Positions 63,825 to 64,000 of a stretch of 64,000 nucleotides of DNA are shown here, in pieces. A model generated the notes under the pieces. It saw only the letters and a program-made list of their open reading frames with translations, ran no database searches and was not told where the DNA came from. The stretch's first letter is position 1. Each line of letters opens with the position of its first letter. The DNA is taken from positions 558,001-622,000 of the forward strand of contig NW_026942946.1 in NCBI RefSeq assembly GCF_024139115.2. The letters run 5' to 3'. This DNA is from Armigeres subalbatus. Taxonomy: Eukaryota > Arthropoda > Insecta > Diptera > Culicidae. Made by a program: the position numbers and the translations under genes.

Positions 63825-64000
63825 CTTATGGGATTCGTGATACGGATTCACTTTTTAAAAAATACTTAGTAACTCTAAAACACTTTTATTAATAATACTA
63901 ACACAATACAGCACCACCGGTGATTGTCCAAAGCTGCCAAAGGAAAGAGAACGCGCCACGCGTTCGCGGGTTATTTATAATGTACAAACTGCTGATCTAG
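63825..64000 (-). repeat. 5' LTR of the errantivirus, truncated by the window edge
   Basis: The first 176 bp of the LTR; identical by eye to 57649-57826. The remaining ~75 bp and the outer target duplication lie beyond the window. Confidence 0.9.

Larger units (their letters stand above)
57649..64000 (-). mobile_element. Ty3/gypsy errantivirus-like provirus (gag-pol-env), cut by the window edge
   Basis: The order on the minus strand is LTR (from beyond 64000 to 63825), primer-binding site, gag, pol (protease, RT, RNase H, integrase), env, polypurine tract, LTR (57900-57649). The presence of an env with a C-terminal membrane anchor makes it an insect errantivirus. Every coding region is interrupted. 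The left flank ends ..CGAAATCTGA; the matching target duplication lies outside the window. Confidence 0.93.

Overview
The window looks like an intergenic or intronic stretch of a large, repeat-packed insect genome, most probably a culicine mosquito (Aedes-like). The evidence is tRNA-derived SINEs of Feilai type, RTE-type and other LINEs, many TA-, TTA- or 8-bp-duplicating MITEs, short 60-nt introns and an insect gypsy-type errantivirus. The species call is inference. I see no intact host protein gene; nearly all recognisable coding sequence is broken transposon sequence.

Layout. 1-5.8 kb: a degraded plus-strand LINE with a small MITE in its reverse transcriptase, a tRNA-like SINE, and a 5'-truncated minus-strand RTE-type LINE with a 12-bp target duplication. 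6.6-11.2 kb: a LINE 3' end with an (ATC)n tail, two MITEs and a 1.19-kb hAT element inside a larger repeat. 11.2-14.8 kb: a nearly full-length RTE-type LINE (3.3 kb, frameshifted) inside a MITE with long inverted ends. 15.5-17.3 kb: a Jockey/CR1-type LINE remnant split by an internally deleted R1/LOA-type LINE. 20.3-20.8 kb: a possible non-coding host 5' exon. 21.6-24.9 kb: an RT fragment, a SINE and repeats built from short words. 25.1-27 kb: a relic of a histone gene cluster (H2B pseudogene, three histone 3' stem-loops) beside an endonuclease-like remnant. 27.5-39 kb: MITEs, a minisatellite, a SINE and TIR elements. 39.4-40.4 kb: a broken minus-strand gene of an unidentified transposon-like family that keeps a recognisable intron.

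42.4-57.6 kb is a nested structure. Two copies of one hAT-like element lie in opposite orientation, and each serves as the empty-site control for insertions in the other. Copy 2 (from 42474) holds an 8.27-kb inverted-repeat element, itself full of a 24-bp minisatellite and of a further TIR element carrying a ~155-bp satellite. Copy 2 also holds a chimeric retrocopy with a fragment resembling a ZIP zinc transporter. Copy 1 (55469-57520) sits in a SINE and holds two more DNA elements.

57.6-64 kb is a minus-strand Ty3/gypsy errantivirus (gag, pol, env) running off the right edge. The visible parts of its two LTRs look identical, yet gag, pol and env are all broken and the RT catalytic aspartates are replaced.

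No working pathway is encoded here. The window records layered insertion, with tandem arrays growing inside transposons.
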